From assembly GCA_041660385.1 (NCBI GenBank), contig JBAZWJ010000030.1:1-64000 (forward strand): DNA of 64,000 nucleotides, written 5' to 3'. Both the position numbers and the translations under genes were made by a program. The notes below the pieces were generated by a model that worked only from the letters and a program-made list of their open reading frames with translations, was not told where the DNA came from and searched no databases. Each line of letters opens with the position of its first letter. The first letter of the stretch is position 1. This DNA is from DYJE01 sp041660385 (GTDB lineage Bacteria > Desulfobacterota > Desulfobacteria > Desulfobacterales > Desulfolunaceae). Of the stretch, positions 8,166 through 17,421 are shown one piece after another.

Positions 8166-8677
8166 ACGTAAACCGGACAATAATCCTTATAGGGATCATT
8201 CTTATCATTCTGTTAAGCCAGACCTGTGTGAAGGCCAAAGAATCAAGTGATTCGCCAAACTCTGGGGCCTGGAATGCACTTAGTGAAAATGAACGATCAT
8301 CGTACAGGGAGCTTTATAAAAAATGGCGGGCGATGCCTGAAAGCCGCAGAGAAGAACTCAAAGAAAGATTTCATCGATTTAACAATCTTCCGCCAGAAGA
8401 AAAAAATCGCATAAAAGGCAATTACAAACGCTTTCAAAAACTCTCAGACGACGAAAAGCTATCTCTCATGAACAAATTCAGAAGGTGGAAAAACCTGCCT
8501 CCTGAAGAAAAGCAACGTCTCCGTGAAACATTTAAAAAGCTTGAAAATCTTCCTGCTGAAAAACGGCAGCAACTCATGGATCGCCATAAGACATGGCTGA
8601 AAATGTCCAGAGAAGAAAGAATGATTTTAAAAGGAAAGCTGAAAAATCGGCATAAAAGAGACGCTGTCGATGAATGA
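8162..8677 (+). CDS. Exported DUF3106-type repeat protein
   Basis: 171 residues. A signal peptide (IILIGIILIILLSQTCVKA) is followed by five or six copies of a helical repeat of about 22-24 residues built as L-x-x-x-E-R/K, then a basic helix, then NLPPEEK (for example FHRFNNLPPEEKNRI and FRRWKNLPPEEKQRL). This is the DUF3106 pattern. Members often sit beside ECF sigma factors and anti-sigma factors, as here, and are presumed periplasmic. The layout resembles small periplasmic stress sensors of the CpxP/Spy type, but I see no direct homology. It is the last gene of the operon. Confidence 0.75.
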   Translation: MNVNRTIILIGIILIILLSQTCVKAKESSDSPNSGAWNALSENERSSYRELYKKWRAMPESRREELKERFHRFNNLPPEEKNRIKGNYKRFQKLSDDEKLSLMNKFRRWKNLPPEEKQRLRETFKKLENLPAEKRQQLMDRHKTWLKMSREERMILKGKLKNRHKRDAVDE

Positions 8678-8685
8678 GTTCTTTT

Positions 8686-9447
8686 TTACAAAAAAGCAGC
8701 GGGAAATTCGGCTTTGATCACATCATAAAGTTTCGTACCAATTTCCATACCGATATCAATAAACTGGGGTCCGTAATACTTACCCGGCTCTGACCGGAAC
8801 GTGTCCCGGACTCTACCCACGGTTTCAAGCCCACGGGGGAAATGACTCATGAACACATGAAGGGGGATTCTGGCATGGGTGACCATATCCCAGATCGTAT
8901 GGGTAAAGTTATCCGGCCCCCACCTGAATTTATCTGCATCGTACAGACAGTCTGAAATGATTTGGCCGCCTGCCGTAAACTCACCGCTGAATTTTTTAAA
9001 TGCCTCGTGATTTCGTATTGCCTGGCAGATATCGATGATCTCAATATCCGTAAAAGGATAGGATGGAAGAAGATCGCATGCGTAATCGGCACTTTCAAAG
9101 GCATGATTCGGTTTTTTTCTCATGATGTCATGGAGAAGACCTGCGGAATGAGCCAGAAAAAGCAGGTGTTCCGTATCCACCTGGGATCGATTCTCACGAT
9201 CACACACCATGACCACAAGTGCCCCAGCATCAAGAGCCACTTTTTCTGCATGATGGAGCCCATGCCCAAGATTATTATCCATCATCCCGGCCACATGGGT
9301 TTTAAGGCTCTGGACTACGTCGTTCCGGGAATAAAATTCAAGAGAAGATCTGTTCGCTTCTGCTTGATCGCGATAGAAGTCAGGTAAAGGGGAAGCGTCG
9401 ACAATCTGCCTTGCTCGTTTTCTGATGAGAATGTAGTCGGAATCCAT
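8686..9447 (-). CDS. HD-domain metal-dependent phosphohydrolase
   Basis: 253 residues. The HD superfamily metal ligands are visible: H in GHGLHHAEKV (about residue 64), the HD pair in AGLLHDIMR (about 106-107), a later H near NHEAF and D in DADKFRW (about 171). HD proteins hydrolyse phosphomonoester or phosphodiester bonds of nucleotides; the substrate here is not evident. The gene converges with the ECF operon, with only 8 bp between stops. It is probably a single-gene unit because about 150 bp of non-coding sequence separates it from the next upstream gene. Confidence 0.8.
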   Translation of the reverse strand: MDSDYILIRKRARQIVDASPLPDFYRDQAEANRSSLEFYSRNDVVQSLKTHVAGMMDNNLGHGLHHAEKVALDAGALVVMVCDRENRSQVDTEHLLFLAHSAGLLHDIMRKKPNHAFESADYACDLLPSYPFTDIEIIDICQAIRNHEAFKKFSGEFTAGGQIISDCLYDADKFRWGPDNFTHTIWDMVTHARIPLHVFMSHFPRGLETVGRVRDTFRSEPGKYYGPQFIDIGMEIGTKLYDVIKAEFPAAFL

Positions 9448-9523
9448 GATTTAAAATTACCATGGACATACGGGATATTCAAGGAATACGTGGGCAATAT
9501 TTAAAAATGACTATCATCCGCTA

Positions 9524-9561
9524 TTGGACGTTGAACGTTCGATGTTGGATTTTGGACGTTC
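9524..9561. repeat. Degenerate GTTGGACGTTCGATGTTGG-type intergenic repeat
   Basis: Short units TTGGACGTT, GAACGTTCGATG and TTGGACGTT recur head to tail and are partly self-complementary (GAACGTTC). The run lies in the gap between the HD-domain gene and the response-regulator kinase gene. It encodes nothing. I have seen similar runs described loosely in related genomes but cannot name a family. Confidence 0.45.
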
Positions 9562-9596
9562 ATTTTTCCATTCCAATTTCCCTATTACCTTAATTA

Positions 9597-11099
9597 CTAC
9601 AATGGCCTCGGCAACGTAACAGTCACAAGCGTTCCTTCGCCAAAAACACTGTGAATATCGATTGTTCCTTTGTACAGTTCGATCATTTTTTTTGAGATGG
9701 TCAGTCCCAAACCCAGCCCATCCTGGGTTCTGGTGGAGTAATCTTCAACCTGAAAGAATGATTCATATATCTGAGATAGGTATTTTTCAGGTATCCCTTT
9801 TCCATGATCTTTACAAATGAATTGAACATGATCCGGTGTGGTTTTCAGTATCACCTCCACGCCCCCGTGATCATGGCTGAATTTAACAGCGTTATCCATA
9901 ATCTGTTTTAAAATTTCAAAGAGATGCTCGTTTTTTCCATGGACCACTGGCGCTGGCCCATCCACTGAAACAGAAATATGGATATCTTTTTTATTTTTTC
10001 GCTCGGAAAGAGTGTCAAGGACATATTCGGCAAGGACGTCAAGTCTGATATCCTGATCTTCAGGTTCATCCATGTCACCGTAAAACTCTACAAAGCGTAA
10101 AAGCTCTTCAACAATCGCTTCAAGCTTGCACCCACATTCGTTGATAAGGCCAAGGTATTCCCTGTAATCCTCAGTAAGCAACGAAACATCAAGAAGCATA
10201 ATTTCGGAAAAACCCTTGATACCGTTCAAAGGTGTGCGCAATTCATGGGACAGAATGGAAAGGAATCTGGCCTTCTGCTCATCAGCCTGCTTTTTCTCCG
10301 TTATATCTCGCATCATCAGGAGGTGACCCCGGTCATCCATGGGTGTCGCAAGAACGGAAAATATTCTCCGCCCCCACTGGGAAAATTCCATATCCAGTTC
10401 CGCCGTAGTGTCTGATCGTGAAAAAAGTGTTGCGAATCCTTCTAACTGTGCGCTGCCGATAAGCAGATCGTAAATCGGCATACCTTTCAGTTTTTCAGAT
10501 TCTTTTCCGGTGACTTTAATAAACGCCTGGTTCATCTCGGTGATTTTCAAATCACGGTCGACAGTGACCATACAATCGTTCATGCCGTTAAGAACGGCTT
10601 GAAGTTTCTGTAACGCGGTATTCAGGGCAAATGTCTTAATTGCCACCAGGTGCTCCAACTCTTTCTGATAACTTCTGACTCTGTCCTGAGCCTCCTTCAT
10701 CTTGAGCATGGAATTGATTCGAACTTTCAGCTCCACCTTATCCACAGGCTTTGTGATAAAATCATTGATCCCCACTTCCACGGCTCTGATTCTGTCTTTT
10801 CTTCCTGACAATGAGGTGACCATGATCACCGGAATGTGCGCGATAACAGGGTTTGCTCGAACCGATTTGACGAAATCAAACCCGTCCATACCCGGCATAA
10901 TTCCGTCCGCAATAATCAGATCAAGACTGTCGTCAGCCATTTCGAGCGCTGACGACGCCGACTCTGCGAGAAGAACTTCATGATCGAAGCCCGCTACCAG
11001 TTTCCCCACATAATGAAGGTCTGTTCTGATATCGTCCACGATCAGAACTCGTTTTTTAGCCGTTGCCATTTCTATGGATTCAAGTTGGGTATAGGGCAT
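9597..11099 (-). CDS. Response regulator-PAS-histidine kinase
   Basis: 500 residues. A receiver domain is at the N-terminus (about 14-130, phosphoacceptor in LDLIIADGIMPGMDG), then a short coiled coil, a PAS domain (about 180-275), a phosphoacceptor helix with the box LSILSHELRTPLNG (about 295) and an ATPase domain ending with QDGLGLGLTISKKMIELYKG. There is no membrane segment. I chose the ATG at 11099, preceded by AAGGA, over an in-frame ATG at 11141 that lies inside the upstream gene. It starts 4 nt after the stop of the membrane kinase, so the two are cotranscribed. It probably receives phosphate from that kinase's Hpt domain. Confidence 0.88.
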   Translation of the reverse strand: MPYTQLESIEMATAKKRVLIVDDIRTDLHYVGKLVAGFDHEVLLAESASSALEMADDSLDLIIADGIMPGMDGFDFVKSVRANPVIAHIPVIMVTSLSGRKDRIRAVEVGINDFITKPVDKVELKVRINSMLKMKEAQDRVRSYQKELEHLVAIKTFALNTALQKLQAVLNGMNDCMVTVDRDLKITEMNQAFIKVTGKESEKLKGMPIYDLLIGSAQLEGFATLFSRSDTTAELDMEFSQWGRRIFSVLATPMDDRGHLLMMRDITEKKQADEQKARFLSILSHELRTPLNGIKGFSEIMLLDVSLLTEDYREYLGLINECGCKLEAIVEELLRFVEFYGDMDEPEDQDIRLDVLAEYVLDTLSERKNKKDIHISVSVDGPAPVVHGKNEHLFEILKQIMDNAVKFSHDHGGVEVILKTTPDHVQFICKDHGKGIPEKYLSQIYESFFQVEDYSTRTQDGLGLGLTISKKMIELYKGTIDIHSVFGEGTLVTVTLPRPL

Positions 11100-11103
11100 C
11101 GTG

Positions 11104-13728
11104 TCATTCCTTCTCAACAAATTCAACTTCCACCGTTTCAAGATACGTCCTGGCCTGTTTCAAATATTGGACTGCGTCATCCAGATTTTTATCAGCCGCC
11201 GCTTTTTCGATTTCGAAAAAAATATCACCCAGATCGAAAAACTCATAGTTCCTTGCTGATCCCTTTAAACCATGCCCCAGGCGGTAAAGATCTTCAAAAT
11301 TTTTTTCATCTGCGGCTGTTTTCATGGCCGCAAGGGATTCTTCAAAATATTCAAAAAACCCTTTGATAAGGTCTTCGAACATCACATCAATATAAACTTT
11401 TTCCTTGGAACTTTCAATGTCGTGACCGGTCATCGGCTTGATGACATCCCCGTCTTTCGGATTTTCCAGAACCGTCGATGCGAAAACCGGGGGGCCACTT
11501 TTCATGATAGTGCTTATGGCGTTTATAAGATCATTCTTTCGTATTGGTTTGACAAGCAGATCGTTGCATCCCGCCTCAAAGCACTGTTTGCGTTGTTCAC
11601 CGAACGCATGAGCCGAAAGTATGAGAAGAGGTCTGGGGACCATGTGATTTTCAATTTCCCAGAGCCTGATCTTCCGGGTCGCCTCAAACCCGCTCATCAC
11701 GGGCATTTCAACATCCATCAGAACAAGATCGAAATTCCCGTTTTTGTATGCTTCATATGCCTCAAGGCCGTTGGCAGCCTCCACAATGGTCACCGGAGCT
11801 CTCTGGAGATACCTGCGGACCACGGTTCTGTTGGGCTCTATGTCGTCAGCCAGAAGAATGGTGATCGGAGGAAGGGTTTCTTCGAGGTGAAGTGTGTTTG
11901 TTTGCTCAACTTCAAGTTTGTTTTTCGATTTTTTAAATGACAGACTGAAATAAAACGTGGAACCTTGACCCTCAATGCTATCGACACCAATCGTCCCTCC
12001 CATAAGCTCCACAAGACGTTTGCAGATCGACAAACCAAGCCCTGTCCCCCCGAACTGACGTTTGATAAAACTGTCTGCCTGCGTAAAGCTTTCAAAAATG
12101 GCGCCCTGTTTTGATGGAGGGATGCCGATTCCTGTGTCAATTACTTTGAACAAAATATGCTCATCTGCCTCTTGCAGGACGGAATGTGAATACTTCGCCA
12201 CCTCGATTTTCACATGCCCGGCCCTGGTAAATTTTACGGCATTCCCCCCAAGGTTGATCAGAATCTGTTTCAAACGAACAGGATCACCATCAAGAACTCT
12301 GTGGATACCGGAATCGATGGAAAAAGTTACAGGCAGGTTTTTCTCTCTAGCCCGTACATTGACAAGGGCTGCAACCTCCTCAACGGTTTTGAAAAGATCA
12401 AAGGGAATTTCATCTAATACAAGCTGCTGAGCTTCGATTTTGGAGAAATCCAGTATGTCGTTGATAATGGATTCCAGAAATTCACCCGAAGACTGAAGCA
12501 GTTTGATATATTCAAGCTGATCGGGTAACAGCTCCGTTTCCATGAGCATTTCTGTCATCCCGAGAACCGAGTTAAGCGGTGTCCTTAATTCATGGCTCAT
12601 TCGGGCAATAAAAAGGGTTTTTGCCTGACTTGCGGCATCAGCCTCTTTTTGTCGTTTTTCCGCCTCTTCCTTTTTCTTTCGATCGGCAATATCCATGATT
12701 GAACCTTCAAAAAAAAGAAGCTCCCCGTCCGTCCCCCTGACTGATCGAGCACTGATGGCGATCCAGAACACTTCTCCGTTTTTTCTGAGGCCCTTGGTTT
12801 CATAGCCCGTGATAACATCATGCGCCTTGAGTTCATCGTTAATTTTGATGAAATCATCCTGAGATTCGAAACACTGAAATGATACTTTTTTAACACTGGC
12901 GATCAGATCATCGGGTGAGTCGTACCCCATGATTCGGGCCATGGATTGGTTGGCGCTTAAAAACACTCCAGTCTTGGAAATCTGGTATATCCCTTCAATC
13001 GCGTTTTCAAATATTCCTCTGTATTTCTGTTCAGCCTGTTTCAGCTCTCCGATTTGAAGAATAATTTTCCGACCCATTGACCGGATAACATCCACAACGG
13101 GCTGGAATTCGATGTAAGGTAGTTGAACACTGGGGGTTTCATAATTCCCTGTGGCATAGGAACCGACGATATCGCTCAGAATATTCAGGGGATTCTTTAA
13201 AAAAAGACGGAGAAGAAATCCGGTGATCAAAATCAAAACCGAAAGGTTGATCACCATGGTAATAATACCGGACCAGAGAAGCTGGCGAATGGCCTCCCGG
13301 TACTTCCTCGAAGACAAACCCATTTCAACGATTCCGGCCACCTTACCTTCAAACATCACCTTCCGTGTTTTAACAACGGGTTTACCCTCTTCCTTTTTAA
13401 CAGTGCTGAACAGCGTCTTACCAAGAGAATCGATAATGGTGAGAGAAACGATATCTTCGTTGCCTGCATATAAATTGCCGATGTCTTCAATGGTTTCCTG
13501 ATCATATGTCCACAGTGGAACTTGAAGGATGTCTGCGATGGCCGTGGTGTTTCTTTCAACACTTTTTTCCAGTTCAAGCCTGGCTTTTTTTTTTGCATCC
13601 ATATAGCCGATAAATATGGAAATGGCCGAAACACATGCGACAGTGAGAATAATGCTGGTCGTAAGACGAAATGATATGGATCTCCCTTTGTTTTTTGGGA
13701 TTTTGGTCTGCGGATGATCTGATATCAT
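11104..13728 (-). CDS. Membrane hybrid sensor kinase with PAS, receiver and Hpt domains
   Basis: 874 residues from the ATG at 13728; an in-frame ATG at 13812 would add 28 unlikely residues. Order: membrane helix (about 20-42), periplasmic sensor (about 45-160), second helix (about 170-190), PAS (about 235-345), phosphoacceptor helix with ARMSHELRTPLNS, ATPase with QFGGTGLGLSICKRLVELMGG, receiver with LVLMDVEMPVMSG, and a C-terminal Hpt domain with LGHGLKGSARN. This is a full multistep phosphorelay in one chain, of the BarA/ArcB kind. The adjacent solute-binding protein gene and the downstream REC-PAS-kinase gene suggest one signalling unit. Confidence 0.92.
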   Translation of the reverse strand: MISDHPQTKIPKNKGRSISFRLTTSIILTVACVSAISIFIGYMDAKKKARLELEKSVERNTTAIADILQVPLWTYDQETIEDIGNLYAGNEDIVSLTIIDSLGKTLFSTVKKEEGKPVVKTRKVMFEGKVAGIVEMGLSSRKYREAIRQLLWSGIITMVINLSVLILITGFLLRLFLKNPLNILSDIVGSYATGNYETPSVQLPYIEFQPVVDVIRSMGRKIILQIGELKQAEQKYRGIFENAIEGIYQISKTGVFLSANQSMARIMGYDSPDDLIASVKKVSFQCFESQDDFIKINDELKAHDVITGYETKGLRKNGEVFWIAISARSVRGTDGELLFFEGSIMDIADRKKKEEAEKRQKEADAASQAKTLFIARMSHELRTPLNSVLGMTEMLMETELLPDQLEYIKLLQSSGEFLESIINDILDFSKIEAQQLVLDEIPFDLFKTVEEVAALVNVRAREKNLPVTFSIDSGIHRVLDGDPVRLKQILINLGGNAVKFTRAGHVKIEVAKYSHSVLQEADEHILFKVIDTGIGIPPSKQGAIFESFTQADSFIKRQFGGTGLGLSICKRLVELMGGTIGVDSIEGQGSTFYFSLSFKKSKNKLEVEQTNTLHLEETLPPITILLADDIEPNRTVVRRYLQRAPVTIVEAANGLEAYEAYKNGNFDLVLMDVEMPVMSGFEATRKIRLWEIENHMVPRPLLILSAHAFGEQRKQCFEAGCNDLLVKPIRKNDLINAISTIMKSGPPVFASTVLENPKDGDVIKPMTGHDIESSKEKVYIDVMFEDLIKGFFEYFEESLAAMKTAADEKNFEDLYRLGHGLKGSARNYEFFDLGDIFFEIEKAAADKNLDDAVQYLKQARTYLETVEVEFVEKE

Positions 13729-13831
13729 TCGAGAATAATCCAATATTGGCGTTATCAATTTCGGTGGATAATTGCAAAGCAAGAGGCGATGGAATACCCG
13801 CCTCTTGCCCAAAGATTGACTGATATCTTAA

Positions 13832-14551
13832 TCAGTGAAGCACTCCTTGTTTCTTCAATTTTTCATAGACTTTATCCAGCCGGTCAACAATTTCCTGACC
13901 ATCAGGCAGTTTTTTTGTAACCACAAAATAACATGGGAGCGCGGAAATCTGATTGAAAGAAAGATCCGGTATTTTTATTTTCTGTAAGGCTGATTCCGAG
14001 GGCTCCCTATAATCAAGGAGATACTCCGCCCTTCCAGCAAGAAGCATGTTAAAAGCTGCATCGTGTTTGTTGGCCTTGATATGGTTGATCTTGTTTTTCG
14101 GGTCCTCAATGTAGGTAATCCACCCGCCATAACTGTAGCCCCTCATGACGATGATGGATTTCCCGGCAAGGTCATTTTTGGTAAGGATGGGTGTTTTTTT
14201 CCCTCTTGTGTAGGCTCTTAAAACAAGCTCCGCAATAACCGATTTTCCAACATAGGATTTTCCTTCAAATTCCGGGAGGGTTTTCAAGCCCATCCAGATA
14301 TCAAGATCACCCGATCCGATGTAACTCGCAAGACGCCGAACAGGATAAGAAACGGCAACAAAATCGCACCCGGCTTCAGGATAGACCTTTTTTGCAAGAT
14401 CAATAAGAATGCCTGATGGGACCCCCTTTTCATCGGTGTAAGTAAACGGCGGAAACTCAATATAACCGAGCTTCAACGTTATCGCAAAGGCATCGTTACC
14501 GGTGCACAGAATGATAAACACCACCGCCAGTATCATTTTTCTCAAAAACAT
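13832..14551 (-). CDS. Periplasmic solute-binding protein, SBP_bac_3 family, likely sensor partner
   Basis: 239 residues. A signal peptide (about 1-23, cleavage after NDAFA) precedes a type 3 solute-binding fold: KLGYIEFPPFTY, GVPSGILIDLAKKV, then the domain-2 segment with LAGKSIIVMRGYSYGG and AFNMLLAGRAEYLLDY. Proteins of this family bind amino acids or similar solutes for ABC transporters, but no permease or ATPase gene is nearby. The gene is about 100 bp ahead of the hybrid kinase on the same strand, so it more likely feeds a ligand signal to that sensor. The ligand is unknown. Confidence 0.8.
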   Translation of the reverse strand: MFLRKMILAVVFIILCTGNDAFAITLKLGYIEFPPFTYTDEKGVPSGILIDLAKKVYPEAGCDFVAVSYPVRRLASYIGSGDLDIWMGLKTLPEFEGKSYVGKSVIAELVLRAYTRGKKTPILTKNDLAGKSIIVMRGYSYGGWITYIEDPKNKINHIKANKHDAAFNMLLAGRAEYLLDYREPSESALQKIKIPDLSFNQISALPCYFVVTKKLPDGQEIVDRLDKVYEKLKKQGVLH

Positions 14552-14572
14552 CCCTCCCCTCCCATTTTCCCC

Positions 14573-15583
14573 TTATAGCATTGATTTGTTCTTAATATAG
14601 AAATCCATACCGGCTTCATATCCTATATCACGAAGCTTTTTGAAGTTCGATGCGCTCCAGTCCAGCACATAAGGAGCATGGTCCTCCGGAATTTTAAAGC
14701 CCACTTTCAGCAGATTTTTTTTACCCTTGTATTTTAACTCGTACAGCTTTGTATCATCTTCTGCAATGGTTATAAAGGGCAACATGATGGACAGATTATA
14801 CGCATCGTAAAGACTTGTAGGTGTTCTTATGATTGCTTCTTTATTGAGTATGTTCATAACAACGAGGGTTTCGATATCGTCTTTCTCTCTTGATTCCATA
14901 AGACCTTTATAATTGAGGCTGTCCAGATAAGATCCTTCTCCATACCACTTACCGTCAATCTTCTGCTGGGGGCAGATATAAAACAATGAAGATCCCGCGA
15001 TAAGATGCTGCATGGTGATTTCGGTTTTATCGAAAATTTCGATTCGTTTGTCCGTAACATTCATCGCGTTGATGTAAACATCTTTATCCAGATTTTTTAT
15101 ATTTTCGAAATCGATGAAACTTTCAAGAAAAGGCGCAATCCTGCTTATGGATGATTGCTCGGGCATCATGAATCCTGGCGTCATTGCCGTAAGCCAGTAA
15201 AGATACATGTCACTGAAAAATCTCTGATACTCGTTCTCTGGATTTATCGAAAAAAATGGGTTGTACTGAGTCATAGCTCCAAGCCAGGCATCTGACAAGG
15301 AATTCATAAAAAGCCCGTTCTTTTGAAACACTTTGTAGTTGGACTGGCAAAGCGTGGGATATATGAAATCGGACAAACCCGAAGCATTGCACCACATCTC
15401 TATTGATTCCTTTCCGGTCATCCCATTAGCCGGACTTGTATATGCAAGTGTCAGAACTGACCCTATACATGCTCCGGATATAATATCAAATTTCACATTC
15501 ATTTCATCCAGGGCAATAAGTGCCCCAGCTTCCAGCCCACCCAGCGGACCGCCCGCCCCTAATAGCAACGCTTTTTTTTTCAT
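14573..15583 (-). CDS. Patatin-like protein with altered catalytic residues
   Basis: 336 residues. The N-terminus reads ALLLGAGGPLGGLEAGALIALDE, the oxyanion-hole loop and first helix of patatin-like phospholipases. The nucleophile elbow, normally G-x-S-x-G, reads G-A-C-I-G with Cys39 in the serine position. The usual catalytic Asp-Gly pair appears as E216-G217 (WYGEGSYLD). Both changes are read directly from the codons. It may be a thiol hydrolase, a binding protein without lipase activity, or a divergent branch of the family. It lies 21 bp upstream of the solute-binding protein gene on the same strand and may be cotranscribed with the sensor cluster. Confidence 0.75.
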   Translation of the reverse strand: MKKKALLLGAGGPLGGLEAGALIALDEMNVKFDIISGACIGSVLTLAYTSPANGMTGKESIEMWCNASGLSDFIYPTLCQSNYKVFQKNGLFMNSLSDAWLGAMTQYNPFFSINPENEYQRFFSDMYLYWLTAMTPGFMMPEQSSISRIAPFLESFIDFENIKNLDKDVYINAMNVTDKRIEIFDKTEITMQHLIAGSSLFYICPQQKIDGKWYGEGSYLDSLNYKGLMESREKDDIETLVVMNILNKEAIIRTPTSLYDAYNLSIMLPFITIAEDDTKLYELKYKGKKNLLKVGFKIPEDHAPYVLDWSASNFKKLRDIGYEAGMDFYIKNKSML

Positions 15584-15891
15584 GACGTTCTCCTTTTTTT
15601 AAGTTAGAACAGATCCATTTAGAAAAGACGTATCATGCAGGATTGATATTCTGTTTTATGGCACACCAACTGGCTTGAATTCGTTTATTCGTTAGATACT
15701 CGGTACTGGCGGTTACAGCCTAATGATAGAATGTCTGAAACGGCCATACATTAGCTCAAAGAATTGAAAATAAGATTCATTGACGAGGATTCATACTTTT
15801 TCATGTCAGGGATAATGGGCTGATATAATCTTAAATTATTATAACAGAGCAGGCAGGAAAATCAACATGCGATCAGATATGTTATAAGAAA
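15584..15891. other. Intergenic stretch with no recognised feature
   Basis: About 308 nt between the patatin-like gene and the LysE-type exporter gene, both on the minus strand. I see no open frame of interest, no strong hairpin and no clear repeat. It presumably contains the promoter for the patatin-like gene and the 3' end of the exporter transcript. Confidence 0.5.
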
Positions 15892-16533
15892 TTATCGTTC
15901 CGTCAGAATGAGCTTGATGGCAAGGGATGCGAAGACAACACCTGCGATTCTGTTCATGACGATATATGCTTTCGGTGATGAAGAAAGCCACTCTCCCAGC
16001 AACCCTGCCATCAAAGCGATACACCCAAAAACAAGGATAGTAGCGAAGATGAATACATTGCCTAATACAACCATCTGAATGGCCAGAGAACCTTTCGCTG
16101 GATCTGCGAACTGAGGAAGGAATGCCAGAAAAAAAATGGAGACCTTGGGATTTGTGATGTTCATGACAACACCACGTCGGTATAGCTTGAAACGGCTCAA
16201 CTGTCCATCTTTGTCTTTCTTTACCGTTGAAGCAGAGCTGCGAAAAGCCTGAAACGCAAGATACAGGAGATACGCCGCGCCGGAGAGCTTCAAAACCGTA
16301 AATGCAACAGCCGATGCTTTGAATATGGCCGCCACACCAAGGGCTACCGCTGTGGTATGGAACACGAGCCCAGTACACAAACCTAACGTGACCATCAAAC
16401 CAGCTGCCCGTCCATGAAGCGCTGATTGAGTTAATACAAACAGGTTATCCGGGCCTGGTGTTAGGGCGAGGAGGAGAGAGGCGAAGAAGAATGGCACAAC
16501 TGGAATACCAAAAAATGAAACTGCATTAATCAT
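15892..16533 (-). CDS. LysE/RhtB family amino acid exporter
   Basis: 213 residues, almost entirely membrane helices (about six). The family hallmark is the N-terminal segment LLLALTPGPDNLFVL (about residues 21-35), followed by GRAAGLMVTLGLCTGL, FTVLKLSGAAYLLYLAFQAF and the conserved NPKVSIFFLAFLPQF motif near residue 130. RhtB/LysE proteins export amino acids such as homoserine, threonine or lysine; the substrate cannot be assigned. It stands alone between a lipoprotein gene and the patatin-like gene. Confidence 0.9.
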   Translation of the reverse strand: MINAVSFFGIPVVPFFFASLLLALTPGPDNLFVLTQSALHGRAAGLMVTLGLCTGLVFHTTAVALGVAAIFKASAVAFTVLKLSGAAYLLYLAFQAFRSSASTVKKDKDGQLSRFKLYRRGVVMNITNPKVSIFFLAFLPQFADPAKGSLAIQMVVLGNVFIFATILVFGCIALMAGLLGEWLSSSPKAYIVMNRIAGVVFASLAIKLILTER

Positions 16534-16577
16534 TTAAAAATGAACCGTTTCATTAATCTGCTCTTTGATTAATAAAA

Positions 16578-16603
16578 AAGGCTTATTCAATTGAATAAGC
16601 CTT
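16578..16603 (-). terminator. Rho-independent terminator of the lipoprotein gene
   Basis: Perfect 26-bp palindrome AAGGCTTATTCAA/TTGAATAAGCCTT located 13 bp past the stop of the minus-strand lipoprotein gene. On the minus strand it is followed by a T-rich tract (TTTTTTATT), and on the plus strand by TATAAAAA. The main direction is therefore minus. Confidence 0.75.
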
Positions 16604-16616
16604 ATAAAAATCTGTA

Positions 16617-17321
16617 TTAACAATTATCATAATTACCCAGATACAATGTCCGGCTGACCTCAATATCGCGGTCGTACCCACTATCATCCTCGCAGTGAAG
16701 AATAATTCGGATAGTATATCGGCAAACCTCCAGACCACTGTATATACCCGCAGCAGCAGAACTCCAGATAATATCATATGTTATTTCGTCATCTTCTGCA
16801 TCATCAGTAAGGGGATCACCGTCCGGATCTGGATCACCGAGTTTAATATACGCAACCTCCCTCCAAGTCCAGCCAAGAAGACTAACCAATTCCTCTTTCT
16901 GGTCTGTTGAAAAACATGTTATTGTAAATGTTGAACTGGAGTTTGTTGGTATATGTATATTATTATTCCCTTGATTTGTTAAGGCATTGGTAGTCGGTGG
17001 GGCAACCATATTGCCTAAACCTGTAGCACTCTGGAGAGGAATGTATGAAATGCTATAACCTCTGATCGTAAGGCCCGGCATGCCCTCCGCTACAGTTATA
17101 GTTATATTGGCAAGAGTATCTGTAAATAATTCATATTTAGGCTGTTCACCTGCTTTATAAGTTCCACATACATCTTGAACCAGATCAAGGGTCATTATTT
17201 CTTCATCCGCATCAGTAAAATTTACTTGAGCAGTGTATGTTCCGCCGGTATCACCTCCGCAACCGTTAATCCAGAAATAAAGAAATGATAGTATTATAAG
17301 TTTTATCCATGTTAGTTTCAT
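16617..17321 (-). CDS. Lipoprotein of unknown function
   Basis: 234 residues. The N-terminus (MKLTWIKLIILSFLYFWINGCGG) is a lipoprotein signal with the probable acylated Cys at residue 21. The mature part is rich in Thr, Ile, Asn and Asp, mostly beta-strand by composition, and contains an acidic turn DPDPDGDPLTDDAEDDE near residues 162-178 that could bind calcium. Four Cys are scattered in the mature part. I recognise no family. It lies 100 bp downstream of pilQ on the same strand, so a link to the pilus operon is possible but unproved. Confidence 0.65.
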   Translation of the reverse strand: MKLTWIKLIILSFLYFWINGCGGDTGGTYTAQVNFTDADEEIMTLDLVQDVCGTYKAGEQPKYELFTDTLANITITVAEGMPGLTIRGYSISYIPLQSATGLGNMVAPPTTNALTNQGNNNIHIPTNSSSTFTITCFSTDQKEELVSLLGWTWREVAYIKLGDPDPDGDPLTDDAEDDEITYDIIWSSAAAGIYSGLEVCRYTIRIILHCEDDSGYDRDIEVSRTLYLGNYDNC

Positions 17322-17421
17322 TAATAATCCTCCACAAAAAAATCTGTAATGTGTATCTATGACAACAGCTTATGATATTTGCATCTTTTGAAATCAGTCT
17401 TTATTGACTGCGTTTAAGAAC

